Positions 19,560-30,476 are shown, numbered from the stretch's first letter. The stretch: 64,000 nucleotides of DNA from Desmodesmus armatus (GCA_007449985.2 VIIQ02000643.1:62001-126000), one strand, 5' to 3'. The notes: generated from the letters alone by a model not told the origin. Numbers and translations are program-made.

Positions 19560-22140
19560 TCTGTGCTGCTGTGAGGTTGAGTTCAAGGCAGGAGGCAGGG
19601 ACGGTGTGGATGCTGTGGAATGGATATCAACGCAAGGTCTTAAAACAAACACATCAATTAGTGGGAGGGGCAAGATTCGCATCTGTGTTTCCCCTGCATT
19701 CAGTGTGCTTAAGGCCGGGACTCTGCAGAAAACCCTGAGTCAGGGTTTGTGTGAGACGGCAACAAGACATGAATGTTGAATCTTGAATCTTGTCACCTCA
19801 GCGTCCCAACATATGTGCCAGCTGTGACCTGGCAGCCTGCAACAGCAGCATGAATGTTATTTGCATGGTGTCCAAGACAGTCAGCATGCACCCTGTCAGC
19901 GACATGTGTGCAGCTGCACCTGCATGGCATGACTGCCACCAGGCTTGCGTACTGATGCAGGCTGAGAAGTTTAGGTGGGCCTGACTTAGGGATTGCAGCA
20001 GGTCACACTGCACTGCATATTTTATACAGTAAGGGTGACCCCAGTTGATGTTGTGTGCACAGAATTCTAGGTGATCTGCAAACATGTCATGCTGGCGCCA
20101 CTGTCAGGGTAGCGTTTTTTTGAAACCGGTACACCGTGTTTCCTTGTGTCACGGGTGGAGTTGCTCCCCCCCGGGAGGCCCTGCTTTTCAAGGCAAGTGC
20201 TACTTGCTCCCCCCCCCCCCCTTTCAGCACGTTTTCCCTGCAAACTGGCCGGATTTCAGTTGTTCCCCCCCCCCCTGAGCTGCCTCCAGACTGATTTTGC
20301 TCCTTGCTCACCCCCCCTCAAAGAAACAGGGTGTACCGCCAAGTACCTGGTACCGCTTTCAAAAAACGCCACCCTCACGTGTTCACCCTCAGTTGTTGCT
20401 GTGGTAAGATGACTGGGTGGTTGGCCACCAACCCATGCTGCCATGCACAAGAACTGTCAAAGCAGCTGAGCAGGATTTGCTGCTCACGACCTGACGACAT
20501 TCACACTGTCGTGAATTGCATCAACCGACGTCAAAGAGCATGCAGCTACCGTGGCTGCTGTATATATGTTGAATACGCATGCAACTACTGCAGCCAAGCA
20601 ACCTTAGCAGCCCACCAGCATGGGCCACGGCAGGCACCTGCCATCGACGGCGATGGGCTGCTGTCACCCGGCGTCAACGTGCCTGATCGCGAGCAAAAGG
20701 GTGTCAAACATCAGAAATTGTAAAAGAAGAAGTATTGTTGCCCGAAGGCGAGAGAGATGTAGACCGTAGACCTGCTGCTCTGCTGTAGTAAACCACCGGA
20801 CCCACGCTGCAAGCTGCAAAGTGCGAGAAAGCTGTCGAAAGTGCAAATGAATGCATATGCATGGGGCCGCCACCCGTATGAAGTGCTTGACGCCGCAATG
20901 CTTCTGTCTCCACGTCCAAGACCATCCATCTATCTGGGCACAACCTCAGTATTACCTGCAACAGCACATGGTGAACTGTGCATCACTACAGCCCATCTGG
21001 CTTGACAGCCAAGCAACCTTAGCAGCTTGTGCCACGGCACCGGCGATCGGCGGAAGTCCACCTGTCCCCCGGCGCCAACCTGGCCTTTTCGCAGGCAAAC
21101 TGGCATGTTATGCTGCTGGCTGTTATGCTGCTGGCTGTTATGCTGCGATGTTTACTGGTGTGCACCGTTGGCCCTGCCGAGGCCGGAAAAATAAAACCAT
21201 GTTCTGTCCTATTGCACAAGACGTGAAAGTTAAATCTTGCAATCACAGTTCGTGGGAGGGGCAAGATTCGAATGTATGTTTTCCCTGCATTTGGACCCAG
21301 GTCCCAGGTGCAGTCGGCTTCCTGAAGCCATCACCTAGTGGGTCTAAGGCCAGGACTCCGCCTTCAGGGTTCAAACGGCAACAAGACATCAACGTTAAAC
21401 CTTGTCACCTCTGCGACCCAACATCTGTGCCAGCCGTGATCTGGCAGCCGCAGCACGACTGCCACCAACCTTGTGTGCTGATGCCATCCTAGTAGGCTGA
21501 GTAGTTTGGGTAGGCCTAAGAGACGAATTGCAGCGGGGCTCACTGCCCTGCATACACTACTCAATAAGGGTGATCAGCTGCAGCACCCCAGTTGTTGCTT
21601 TGTGTACAGAGATGTCCAGGTCATCTGCGAACATATGGCGTGCACAAGGTCTAGCAGGTGGTCACCTTCAGTTGCTGCTGTGGTGTACAAGGATGACTAG
21701 ATTATCTGCAAACATGCCATGCTGGCGTGCACAAGGACTGTCAACGCAGCTGAACAGGATTTGCTGCTGACGACCTTGACGGTCAGGTGACCCCGGTGTT
21801 CCGAGCTGCATCAACCGACGTCGACGTCCACAGTCTGCAGCTTCCGGTGCTGTCCGCTGACGTATGTTTATATGATTGATTTTACATCGCTACAGCTGAA
21901 GTTGGCTTAGCAGCCAAGCAACCTTAGCAGCATGCGCCATGGCACCGGCGATCGACGGATGTGCTGCTGTCGCACGGCGTCAATGTGGACTTTTCGCGAC
22001 CAGTCGGGTATCAAACAGTAGCTTGCATTCTGATGTATTCAAATGTGTGCCCCACAGGCCCAGGCAAGGCAGGGATAGGCCGGGGGCTACAGGTCACGCT
22101 TTCAGAATAAAAAGCTAATTCTTTTCCTATTGCACAAGAC
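19560..22140. repeat. Diverged tandem units (~0.7-1 kb), copy A
   Basis: Three related units share ordered blocks: CAAGATTCG with CCCTGCATT, GGCAACAAGACAT, CTTGTCACCTC, GCCAAGCAACCTTAGCAGC (near 20,594, 21,008 and 21,915) and ACGGCACCGGCGATCG-like words. The units are clearly old, since substitutions and indels are common. A plus-strand frame at 20,851-21,492 spans one unit but has no domain and is judged a repeat translation. The inverted-repeat element at 20,107-20,374 sits within the array. Confidence 0.6.
20107..20374. mobile_element. Inverted-repeat element with C tracts (family M), copy A
   Basis: The left end is GGGTAGCGTTTTTTTGAAAC then CGGTACACC; the right end is its imperfect reverse complement (GGGTGTACCGCC ... 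CGCCACCC). The trinucleotide TCA flanks both ends, a plausible 3 bp target duplication. The interior has long C runs of 7-13. It has no coding capacity. It shares the GGTACACC(C/G)TGTTTC core with elements at 57.1 and 60.7 kb and with the G-tract element at 16.8 kb. Confidence 0.7.
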
Positions 22141-22239
22141 GTAAAAGTTGAATCTTGCAACGACAGCACTGCCTTTGTTTGAACCAAGAGCGACCCATTA
22201 CATAACTCGTCTTATCCGCTGCGTTTTTCCGAAATCAGG

Positions 22240-24248
22240 GTGCGTACCACGCACGTGTGTCTCGAAGGGAGGGTATTGTGGTTGGGTATGGTTGCTGCCC
22301 CCCTGCAGAACTGCACAGCCAACAAGGGGTGGGCAGGGAGATCCCAATGGGGTGCGCTTCACGCACCCCCCTTCCCCCTGCTTTCACCATTCAACCTAGG
22401 TGACCCAGTGCAGCCGTGCTTTCAAACTGCTTAGCAGTACCACACAGCCCAGGGGGGTAGCAGGGGGACCCCAGTGGGGTGCGCTTTGCACACCCCCCTT
22501 CCCCCTGCTTTCACCACTCAACCTAGGTGACCCAGTGCAGCCGTGCTTTCAAACTGCTTAGCAGTACCGCACAGCCCAGGCGGGTAGCAGGGGGACCCCA
22601 GTGGGGTGCGCCTTGCGCACCCCCCTTCCACCTGCTTTCACCATCCAGCCTTGGTGACCCAGTGCAGACATGCTTTCAAACTGCTTAGCAGTACTGCACA
22701 GCCCAGGGGGTAGCAGGGGGATCCCATGTTGCCTAATTTTGTTGGCCACGGGTGTCCATTCAACACTGCAAGCAAGGTTGACAGGCCAGTTTGACAGGTT
22801 TTGGGAGGCTTTCCTTTTCCATCATGGGGAGTGGCATGCTACATGGGGAGCGGCCTGGTGCCCTGAGGTGACAGCACAGGCCGGGCACGTTTACCTATTG
22901 GGCTGAGATTCCACAGGAAGCTTGCAGCAGCAGTGTCAAGCTTCGCATGCTTGACACGTGGCAATGTCACTGCTTTAATCAACGTCGTGGTTGAGCTTGT
23001 GCAGCACTCCCAATGTTATGTTGATGCATCGGATGCTGTTTTTTTCATGCTACAGGGCCCCCAAACACCGCGGCTTTTGGTTGACCGGGCTGTTTCGTCG
23101 TTACGGACGATGCCCAGGCCTTCCTGACCCCATCCGGCATTACGAGGTCGGCAACCAAACTTTGATTGATGCATTACAAAGGCCAAGGCTCACGTTTTCG
23201 ATGTAACGTTATTCCTTGTGCCCTGACGACGGGTTTAGCAGGGGGAAATCAAGGTGCGGTAGCACGCACGTGTGTCTCGAAGGGAGGGTGTTGTGCTTGG
23301 GTGTGGTTGCTGCCACCACCTGCAGAACTGCACAGCCAACAAGGGGTGGGCAGGGGGACCCCAGTGGGGTGCGCTTCACGCACCCCCCTTCCCCCTGCTT
23401 TCACCACTCAACGTAGGTGACCCAGTGCAGCCGTGCTTTCCAACTGCTTAGCAGTACTGCACAGCCCAAGGGGGTAGCAGGGGGACGCCAGTGGGGTGCG
23501 CTTTGCGCACCCCCTTCCCCCTGCTTTCACCACTCAATTTAGGTGACCCAGTGCAGCAGTACGTTCAGTTGCTTAGCAGTACCGCACAGCTCAGGGGCGT
23601 AGCAGGGGGACCCCAGTGGGGCGCGCCTCGCGCACCCCCCTTCCCCCTAGGCCTGCTTTCACCACTCAACATTGGTGGCCAGTGCAGCCGTGCTTTCACA
23701 CTCCTTAGCAGTACTGCAAAGCCCAGGGGGTTAGCAGGGGGATTCCAAGGGGACTATTGTTGTTGGCCAAGGGTGTCCTGTTTTAACACTGCAAGCAATG
23801 CTGACAGGCCAGTTTGACGGGTTTTGGGGGCTGTCCTTTTCTACATGGGGAGCGGCCTGGTGCCATGAGGTGACAGCACAGGCCGTGCAGGTTTTTTGTT
23901 GGGTCGAGATTCCACAAGAAGCTTTCAGCAGCAGTGTCAAGCTTCGCATGCTTGACACGTGGCACAATGTCACTGCTTTGGTCAAGGTCGGGGATGAGCT
24001 TGTGCAGCACTCCCAAAATTATGTTGATGCATCGGATGCTGTTTTTTCATGCCACAGGGCCCCCAAACACCGCGGCTTTTGGTTGACCGGGCTGTTTCGT
24101 CGTGACGGGTGACTCCCAGGCCTACGTGACCCATCCGGCATTACGAGGTTGGCCACCGAACTTTTCATGATTCATTACAACGGCCAAGGCTCACGTTTCT
24201 GCTATGTAACGTTATTCCTTGTGCCCCGACACGGGTTTAGCAGGGGGA
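22240..24248. repeat. Two ~1.0 kb tandem units with nested ~125 bp minisatellite, copy A
   Basis: Units begin at CACGCACGTGTGTCTCGAAG (near 22,248 and 23,266). Each unit opens with about three ~125 bp repeats containing GCTTAGCAGTAC, GGGGACCCCAGTGGGG and CCCCCTGCTTTCACCA. A ~500 bp tail follows that ends at CGGGTTTAGCAGGGGGA. In the second unit the tail has an open plus-strand frame (SSVKLRMLDTWHNVTAL, then APKHRGFWLTGLFRRDG). The first unit has a frameshift in the same place. The tail may descend from a coding sequence. Confidence 0.75.
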
Positions 24249-24328
24249 CAGGCTCTCCGGAGAACGCTTCGCGTTTCTCCTTCGAGAACAGGCTCTCCGG
24301 GGAACGCTTCGCGTTACTCCTTCGAGAA
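24249..24328. repeat. Two 40 bp direct repeats each with a hairpin, copy A
   Basis: Two adjacent units start ACAGGCTCTCCGG and include GAACGCTTCGCGTT, a self-complementary stem with a short TTC loop, then CTCCTTCGAGA. They differ at two bases. Such GC-rich palindromic units are typical of the mobile short repeats in volvocine organelle DNA. Copy B is at about 39,492-39,571. Confidence 0.7.
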
Positions 24329-24682
24329 AATGAAAACTGTGTTGAAAGGCGACGGATGAAAATTATACACGGATGAGAGTTATGCGTGGTGCTGGTTGAT
24401 TGATGACGGAGCGGGGTTATGTAAGGGCATCGTGCGGTGTTGATTTGGAACCTTGGTTGGATAACCTCTGCAGAATTGATTGGAGAGTTTGAATCGTGAA
24501 TGGAGACCACTGGGAGTGGTGCTGACGGACTTGAGTTATATATGACGGATGCTGGGATATATATACATCAGTGGTGGCGTATACATCAAATGCGCAAATA
24601 GGGACTTGCCAGCCACATGTCGTGCAATGTTTTATCAATCTGTTCAACACAATGGTTGTACTTGGCAGCCTCTGGAATCTTG

Positions 24683-25797
24683 CTAGTATGGTTCAGTCGG
24701 CATCTTCCCTGCAAACCCGCAGGATGTTCCAGTGGCGGCCACAGCCCACACCTTCTTCTTGTAGTGCCAGCTGCTAAGCATGGTGCGCAACCACACCACA
24801 TCCAGACTTAACATCATATCGGCTGTCAGGTACACCTGCAGGTCTATCGCTGTGAGCTGCTCCAGCCGCCTCATGTCTGATGCGGGGAAGGCAAATGTAT
24901 GGCGTGGAAAGGAGTGCCACACCTCATACTCTCGCTGGTGCTGCTTGTTCTTAAAATGCACCATGACCAGGTGTGCTCCATGCTTGTCATGCTGCCCTGT
25001 CAACTCAAATTGAGGTTGCCCTGTAACAGCCCACACCCTGTGCTTGCCTAACACCCCAAGGAGCGTCGTCTGGCGCTCGTGCCATGTTGTGTTGACCAGC
25101 ATCAGGGCAGCCTGCTGCTCAAGCTCAACTGCAGTCATATTGGCAGTCACGGCTGTTGTGGCACTGCTTGTCGCACTGCCACTACTCACAATGGACACGG
25201 TGTCCATTCTTTGCAGGCGATCTTTGCCTGTTTGGCTCTGGAATGACCCATGCATGTACTCGACGGACTGAAGCTTACTGTTGTGCCGCACAGCATAGTC
25301 AGCGGCCTTGACTTGCATGCTGCCCTTTGCATGCTGGGCAGCCATGAAGCTATGGCCGTGCGGTCCAACACGCTCCTGAATGCTGCTGCTGCTGGTGCTG
25401 TGCTTTGCAGTGCGGGTCATGAGAACATGCTGCACGGCAGCTTTGGCACCCGTGCTGCTGTCCCCAACTGTAATCTGTCCCGTTTTAACCAAATCCTCAG
25501 ACACCTCACGGACACGGGCTTGTGGCTGACTGCTAAAGTTTCGGGCAGGCCAACCCAGCAAAGTTGTGACAACCAGGTCAATGTCGGTAGTTCTGCCCAG
25601 AGTCATGACAATGTCAAAGCTGAGCAGTGAGTCTAGGGCACCATTCAGCTGCTGCTTGCTCATGTTGGATGCACTACGGCACAGGCTCTCACGGCCCAGT
25701 AGGGTGCGTGTGGCATAATTGCCCACCAGTGCTGGTGCAAGAGTCTCCCACCATGTGAGGTTCCAGGCCGGTGGCTGCCAACTGCTGATGTTGTGCT
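24683..25797 (-). pseudogene. Sulfotransferase, 5'-truncated copy A (last exon only)
   Basis: This is identical to the 3' part of the intact gene at 39,926-42,692. It retains the region from PAWNLTWWETLAPALVGNYA to the stop at 24,683. It is cut at 25,797, the duplication breakpoint, about 106 nt into exon 4. The nucleotide-binding P-loop-like motif and signal peptide of the intact gene are missing, so any product would lack PAPS-binding function. A downstream ATG at 25,726 could start a 347-residue fragment. Confidence 0.85.
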
Positions 25798-26217
25798 GTA
25801 CCTGCAGGTTGGGTGGGTGGTGGTGGGTTCAAGTGTCGGGGTGTGTGTGTGTGCCATGCGTGAGTAATGGGGGGGCTGTTTGGTTGGCGGGGAGGTGACA
25901 ACAAGGGTTGGGTGCGGCTGGGGAGTTCTGGCCGATGGGTGGGGGGTGGTTGCTGCGGGAAGCTGGCCCTTCTTGGTGCCCTTGGGTGTGTCTGCCCTCC
26001 CACAACCCACCAGGTGCATGGCCTCCACCTGCGCGCGCGCCACTGCTGTGGCGTCCTCGCCCTCCTCGCTGTGGTTGGGCTCAGCGGCGGCTGCTGTGTC
26101 CATGGCAGCTGCTGTGGACACCTCCATGGGGGCTGGGGCTCATTGTGGGTGCTGGGGCGGCTGCTGCATCGGCCAGCCCGGCGATTTGTCTGGTGTAACT
26201 GTTCTATGTGGTGTGTC
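25798..26217. repeat. 420 bp copy of the LINE 5' end at the duplication junction
   Basis: The 420 bases match 8,915-9,334 with no gap seen (constant offset 16,883). They include the start of ORF1, so an open frame from 26,127 downward begins with the same ~110 residues and then runs into duplicated DNA. The segment lies immediately at the edge of copy A. LINE insertions normally keep the 3' end, so this isolated 5' fragment is more like repair filler than a retrotransposition product. Confidence 0.9.
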
Positions 26218-27425
26218 CGGCCTATCCAGTCATCTGTCGCAACCAGCGCAGAAGCTCTGCCTCATCAGTATTGAATTGCCTGAAAGAATGCTACCTTTGC
26301 CTTTTTCTTGGGGAAGACTCTGAATCTCAGAAGTATCTGTGATACCAAGGTGCTTGGTGATGCAGTTCTAGCTTTCTTTCCTGCTCTGAAATCTTGAGAT
26401 AATCAACCTTGAAAGGTGTAGGTAGGGACGGGCAAAAACGATTTGTACACATATATACAAACATATGGATCTTCAAGCTGAGTCAACTTGCATGTTGAGC
26501 AAATAGAGACGAGTCTGTTGACGCCTACAGAGCACAGAGCTGTGTGTTTCAAGTTGGGTATGTTTGGGCGCTGCCAGGCAGCAGAATGTGGCCAGCACTT
26601 CTGCCAGGGGCAAGTTGCCACCCTGAGGGTGACTAGGGCCATAGGGTATTGTAACTGTCTCAGGGTTGTCTTTCGGCAGGCACAAAAAATGCCCACAATT
26701 CTGGGTCGCTACGTTCTCTGCGCCATGCCAAGCCTCATGGGGTGGTGCACTGGGACATTTGGTAGCTGCCAAAGGGCTAAGCCCCCATCCATTGTGTCAA
26801 GAAATCAAAAACTGTTTATGTGCTTGTTTCAGGGTCCTGAAGCACGCTGAGACAAGCAGCAGCCGGTTTTAGAGACACATTCACTGACAGCAGCATACTC
26901 AATGCACCAAAAATCAGCAAGTAATCAGCAAGGTCTTTCGTAGCGCCTGGCCACCACATCACAACACAAGGGTGATTACCATTGCATGGTTCAAAACCCA
27001 CCTTGTCTATGTGACAATGGTGGTCTGCCAGTGCTGGGGCACTGCTGCAGCGGCTGATTAACCCCTACAAGGGCCCTGACACTGCTGGTAACAGTGATTC
27101 ATTGTTGGGGAGGGCTTCTTACCAAGATGACCCACACTAACCACTAACCTAGCCAGCTGGGGCTCCACCAGAAGTGAGCTGCAGCTGCTGGCTGCTGTCT
27201 AGCGTTCCACTGTCTTACTTTCACTTTGATACTTTCAAATTGTGAAACTGCTTTTACCGACCCCCCAAAACTTCTGAAGGCACACTCCTGTACTGAAGAC
27301 AGCTGCACATGTGCAGAGCTGTCAGTATGGCACCTGAATTTAACAAACAAAACAACAAGCACAGTCAGAAAGGAGCAGTTACGCGCATAGAAGCAGTAAC
27401 GCGCGCTAGCAGCACATTCATGCAT
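26218..27425. other. Junction unique sequence, no recognised gene
   Basis: Short frames only. The part next to 27,426 would be the 3' UTR of the GDP-mannose dehydratase remnant. No repeats shared with the rest of the window were noticed. Confidence 0.4.
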
Positions 27426-27940
27426 TCAGGCAAACGGCCTGGATGATATGGCTGACAATGGGACTCCAGCTGCACCCACCCTCAACTTCTTCTTAAGGTC
27501 GATCTTGGCCAGCTGCATCTTGGCCAACTCAATGTCAGAGTCCACCATCTCCGCACAGAGCTTGTCAACACTGGTCTGCTCGTCTGCATCCCAGCCCAGA
27601 ACCTCTCTCGCCTTGGTGGGGTCACCCAGCAGCAGTTCGACCTCAGCAGGGCGGAAGAAGCGCTCACTGACCTTCACCACCACCTTGCCGGCGTGCTCAC
27701 CACTGGCGACAATGCCACGCTGCAGGACAGGAAACACACACTCTGGTCGGCGTCCTTGCCACATTTGGCCTAGGAAAGCCAGCCTGGTTGCTAGCACAAC
27801 ATGTTGCAGCACACTCTGCAGGCCCTGTCCCAGATGCAGTGACACGCACCTCACTGATGCCCTTGCCCTCCCACCGCAGAGGCATGCCGGCACGGGTGAA
27901 GGCCATCTGGCAGAAGTCACGCACAGTCGTGGTCTTGCCT
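27426..27940 (-). pseudogene. GDP-mannose 4,6-dehydratase, last two exons only
   Basis: The penultimate exon (27,850-27,938) reads GKTTTVRDFCQMAF and LRWEGKGISE. A phase-0 intron with GTGCGT donor and CTGCAG acceptor (27,720-27,849, 130 bp) follows. The last exon (27,426-27,719) reads KVSERFFRPAEVELLLGDPT, KAREVLGWD and ends after an Ala/Ser-rich tail. These are the C-terminal substrate-domain motifs of GMD, which makes GDP-4-keto-6-deoxymannose on the way to GDP-fucose. The N-terminal Rossmann domain with the NADP motif and the YxxxK active site is absent; upstream only ~150 bp separate this from the start of copy B. The gene was therefore probably severed by the duplication. Confidence 0.85.
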
Positions 27941-28117
27941 GTGTTGCAATAAGCAAGAGCATGGTCAATAGTCGCGATGGGCACAATATCTCCTGCACGA
28001 CCAGGTGTGCGCCCAGCGTTACACCAGTGAAAAACTCCTGCCAGACCAAGTGTTTTTTTAGACTAAGTGTTGTTTGGCTGTAACCTGTCGGCTACCTTGT
28101 GTGACGCACAAAGTTGC
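27941..28117. other. Intron-like sequence running into duplication copy B
   Basis: On the minus strand this lies upstream of the GMD exon and may be its preceding intron. From about 28,093 it shows partial similarity to 13,597-13,620, marking the ragged left edge of copy B. Confidence 0.4.
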
Positions 28118-28426
28118 GGCGGTTGCCTTGCAGCATAGCCCTAACGTCTGCTTGAAGTCACCCAGCACCATGACCAGGTGAAGGCGCTGGATGCGCTGCA
28201 GCGCACTGTCAAGCTGCCTAAGTAGAGCCGCTGCTTCCTGCTATGCCCACCCCCCTGACTGTCACTGGGAAGCCCAGGCTTTATGATAAGTGTGGAACAC
28301 AAAAACTATATATGATATACGATATGCAATGAATCATGCCGTAAAGTTCGGGTGCCTTCTTATTAGGGTGTACACTAGCATCTGCCGACCTAGTGCCAGC
28401 TGTAGGTACAGATTGCCCAAATAAAT

Positions 28427-28717
28427 TCATTGATTAGGGTGCCTCGGAGCGATTCCCGCCCTGTCACGATGCTTGATGTGGCCGCAGGAGATGCCGAAAA
28501 CACCTCGAAATGGTCGTGTCAGCATGTATATATGCGCCGATTGGCACTTTTCGCACTTACGAGTGCCAAACCTGAAGGATCTAGGCCCTCCCTGCCTTAC
28601 AATTAGGGTGGCCCTGAAAGCCCAGGCCAGGTGCTGCCTTACAATTAGGGTGGACCACAATGTGCATTGAACGATGCCCTATTATTAGGGTAGCCTAATT
28701 ATTAGGGTGATTACGGT
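28427..28717. repeat. Dispersed TTAGGGTG-rich repeat, copy B of member 2
   Basis: Base-for-base counterpart of 13,930-14,220, with the same ATTAGGGTG words and the GGGTGATTACGGTA end. Confidence 0.6.
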
Positions 28718-28868
28718 AAGTGACTTCAGTGTGGAAAAGCAAACAAACAAACACATGCCCATGTTTCTTGCATCATGACAACAGATGGCACACACATACC
28801 AATCTGACTTCTGCCTGCCACAACTGAATTAAGTGCCATGTCACCATAATCTGCACCTTTGTTCACAA

Positions 28869-30140
28869 TTACAATGCTGCTATCCCCTTCTTTTTGCAGT
28901 CTTTATAGGTCAAAACACGCGACCGCAACTGTTTCTCTGGCTTGGTTTTCCAGGAAGCAAAAAACTGGTGGCAGATGAGCGCCTCAGGGCGCACCTGCTT
29001 CTTCACATCTTCGCATGTCATGTTGAGGTCTAATGTGTCCCAACCCATGCCCAGCACAAACTTGGGCATGGCACGCACAGAGCCAAATAGCACCCCGTCT
29101 TGCAGGTCCGCCTTTGTTGAGTTGATGGGCCATGTTGCATGAATACTGTGCGCGTATGCCTTGATTGCTGACGTGAAAGCCTTGGGTCCCGTCCTCATGA
29201 GAACACCCTCATCCACGCGTTTGCTTACCCCGTTGACAGGGAGACCTTTGATATGCGTGTAGTTGAGGTTGCGTGAGATGATTCGTGGCATCATGGCCAG
29301 CACAGGGTGTCCTGGCATGGCTCCTATCACAAACTGGTTGAACTCTTTGGTGTCTCCTGTAATCATGTTGCGCTTGGCAATGCCAACCATTAAGGCAGCA
29401 TCAAAGCCGTGTCCCTCGTTCCAGCTGGATATTGGCTGCATGCACTTGACATCACTGTCAGCATACACACCCCCCAGCTTGTGCAGCACCAGGTATCTCC
29501 AGAAATCAGCGCGTTCAACATCAAATGGTAGGCGGTTGTACAGTTGCAGTAGTTGAGGGTAGTGCTCGGCAACAAACGTGCGCTGTTCCATATTATCATA
29601 CAAGATATGCCTGTAGCCTGGATTCATGTCAACCCAGGTCTGTATGCTGTCCTGAACCTCACATGGCATGCTGTGCTTATCTTGCACAGCTTGATGAATG
29701 AGCTTGGGCAGAATGTATGGTGGTCCGATTTGGCCAGGCACATCTGACACCAGCGGCACATGGTGATGTTGATGTTGTGACAGCCATTGTTGCTGTGCCT
29801 CTCCTTTGCCAGGCTGCTCATCTACTTGTTTTGGTCCAGGCTCGATACGAGGTTGAGGTTGTCCATGCCTCCGTTGTATGCCCAACGTCAACACGTCCTC
29901 GACATGACTGACCAAACCACTGCTTGACGTTTGCCCTAAGGGGCGAGGGGCGTGCCGCTGCTCAAGCAGCCTAAGCTCAGTCAGCAGCAAACTGCCCCCA
30001 TCAACATGTTTGGGCACGCTCGAGCTGAATTTGGAGATGCACAAAAACAACATAATCACCCAGATTACAGCTGGTACGAGGCAGGACAGTCTGCAGACAC
30101 GGTGGGCCCGATGGCGATGGCCAGGGTACTTCGAGGTCAT
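28869..30140 (-). CDS. GT32 family glycosyltransferase (OCH1-like), copy B
   Basis: The predicted 423-residue product is identical to that of the copy at 14,372-15,643: N-terminal membrane anchor, LPKLIHQ start of the catalytic domain, and YADSDVKC with the DxD motif. Upstream sequence is also duplicated for more than 10 kb, so both copies should have the same promoter. Complete identity implies either a very recent duplication or an assembly that kept two haplotypes in tandem. Confidence 0.9.
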   Translation of the reverse strand: MTSKYPGHRHRAHRVCRLSCLVPAVIWVIMLFLCISKFSSSVPKHVDGGSLLLTELRLLEQRHAPRPLGQTSSSGLVSHVEDVLTLGIQRRHGQPQPRIEPGPKQVDEQPGKGEAQQQWLSQHQHHHVPLVSDVPGQIGPPYILPKLIHQAVQDKHSMPCEVQDSIQTWVDMNPGYRHILYDNMEQRTFVAEHYPQLLQLYNRLPFDVERADFWRYLVLHKLGGVYADSDVKCMQPISSWNEGHGFDAALMVGIAKRNMITGDTKEFNQFVIGAMPGHPVLAMMPRIISRNLNYTHIKGLPVNGVSKRVDEGVLMRTGPKAFTSAIKAYAHSIHATWPINSTKADLQDGVLFGSVRAMPKFVLGMGWDTLDLNMTCEDVKKQVRPEALICHQFFASWKTKPEKQLRSRVLTYKDCKKKGIAAL

Positions 30141-30223
30141 GATTGGGCTTGATGCCCGATCGTAAAGTGTTCAGCAGGGCGTGAAGTCTTATATGACAAC
30201 ATGGGCCTGATAGAAACAAGCTA

Positions 30224-30242
30224 GGTCCACCACAAAACTAAG
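30224..30242. repeat. Solo GGTCCACCACAAA element end, copy B
   Basis: Counterpart of 15,727-15,745. Confidence 0.4.
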
Positions 30243-30476
30243 ACCCCGGGGGTTGACGCCAGGACTAAACTGCCTTTGGAGGAGGGTTCGATTTCAAAAA
30301 CAGACTTTGTTCAAAACGGAAGGGTCGGGAGGAGGGGTTCTGCGGCTCGAAATAATGTCCTAGGCAAGACGGATTTTCATAGGAAACGAGGGGTTTCCAT
30401 GATTCCCAGTGGTTTTTAGTGCAATTTGATTGGAACGGTCCCATTTCCCAAGGAAGGTTTACCGTTCAGGACAGAT

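Larger units (their letters stand above)
13621..25797. repeat. Direct tandem segmental duplication, copy A
   Basis: The sequence from 13,621 reappears in the same orientation from 28,118 (offset 14,497 up to ~17,830, then about 15,243 after an AT-array length change). Matching is nearly base for base; differences seen are mostly homopolymer lengths plus rare substitutions, such as GAGGTCATC versus GAATTCATC at 18,432/33,676. Copy A ends abruptly at 25,797 inside a sulfotransferase exon. The left edge has weaker similarity back to about 13,597. Confidence 0.95.

Noticed and set aside
20851..21492. 213-codon plus-strand frame (also at 36,094-36,735)
   Set aside because: Covers old tandem repeat units, has no domain, and sibling units do not keep the frame.
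22240..24248. Regular spaced repeats considered as a CRISPR array
   Set aside because: Units are ~125 bp and ~1 kb, without short conserved repeats separated by unique spacers, and the DNA is eukaryotic in every other respect.
27448..28083. 211-codon plus-strand frame
   Set aside because: Antisense of the GMD exons, whose motifs and intron signals are on the minus strand.
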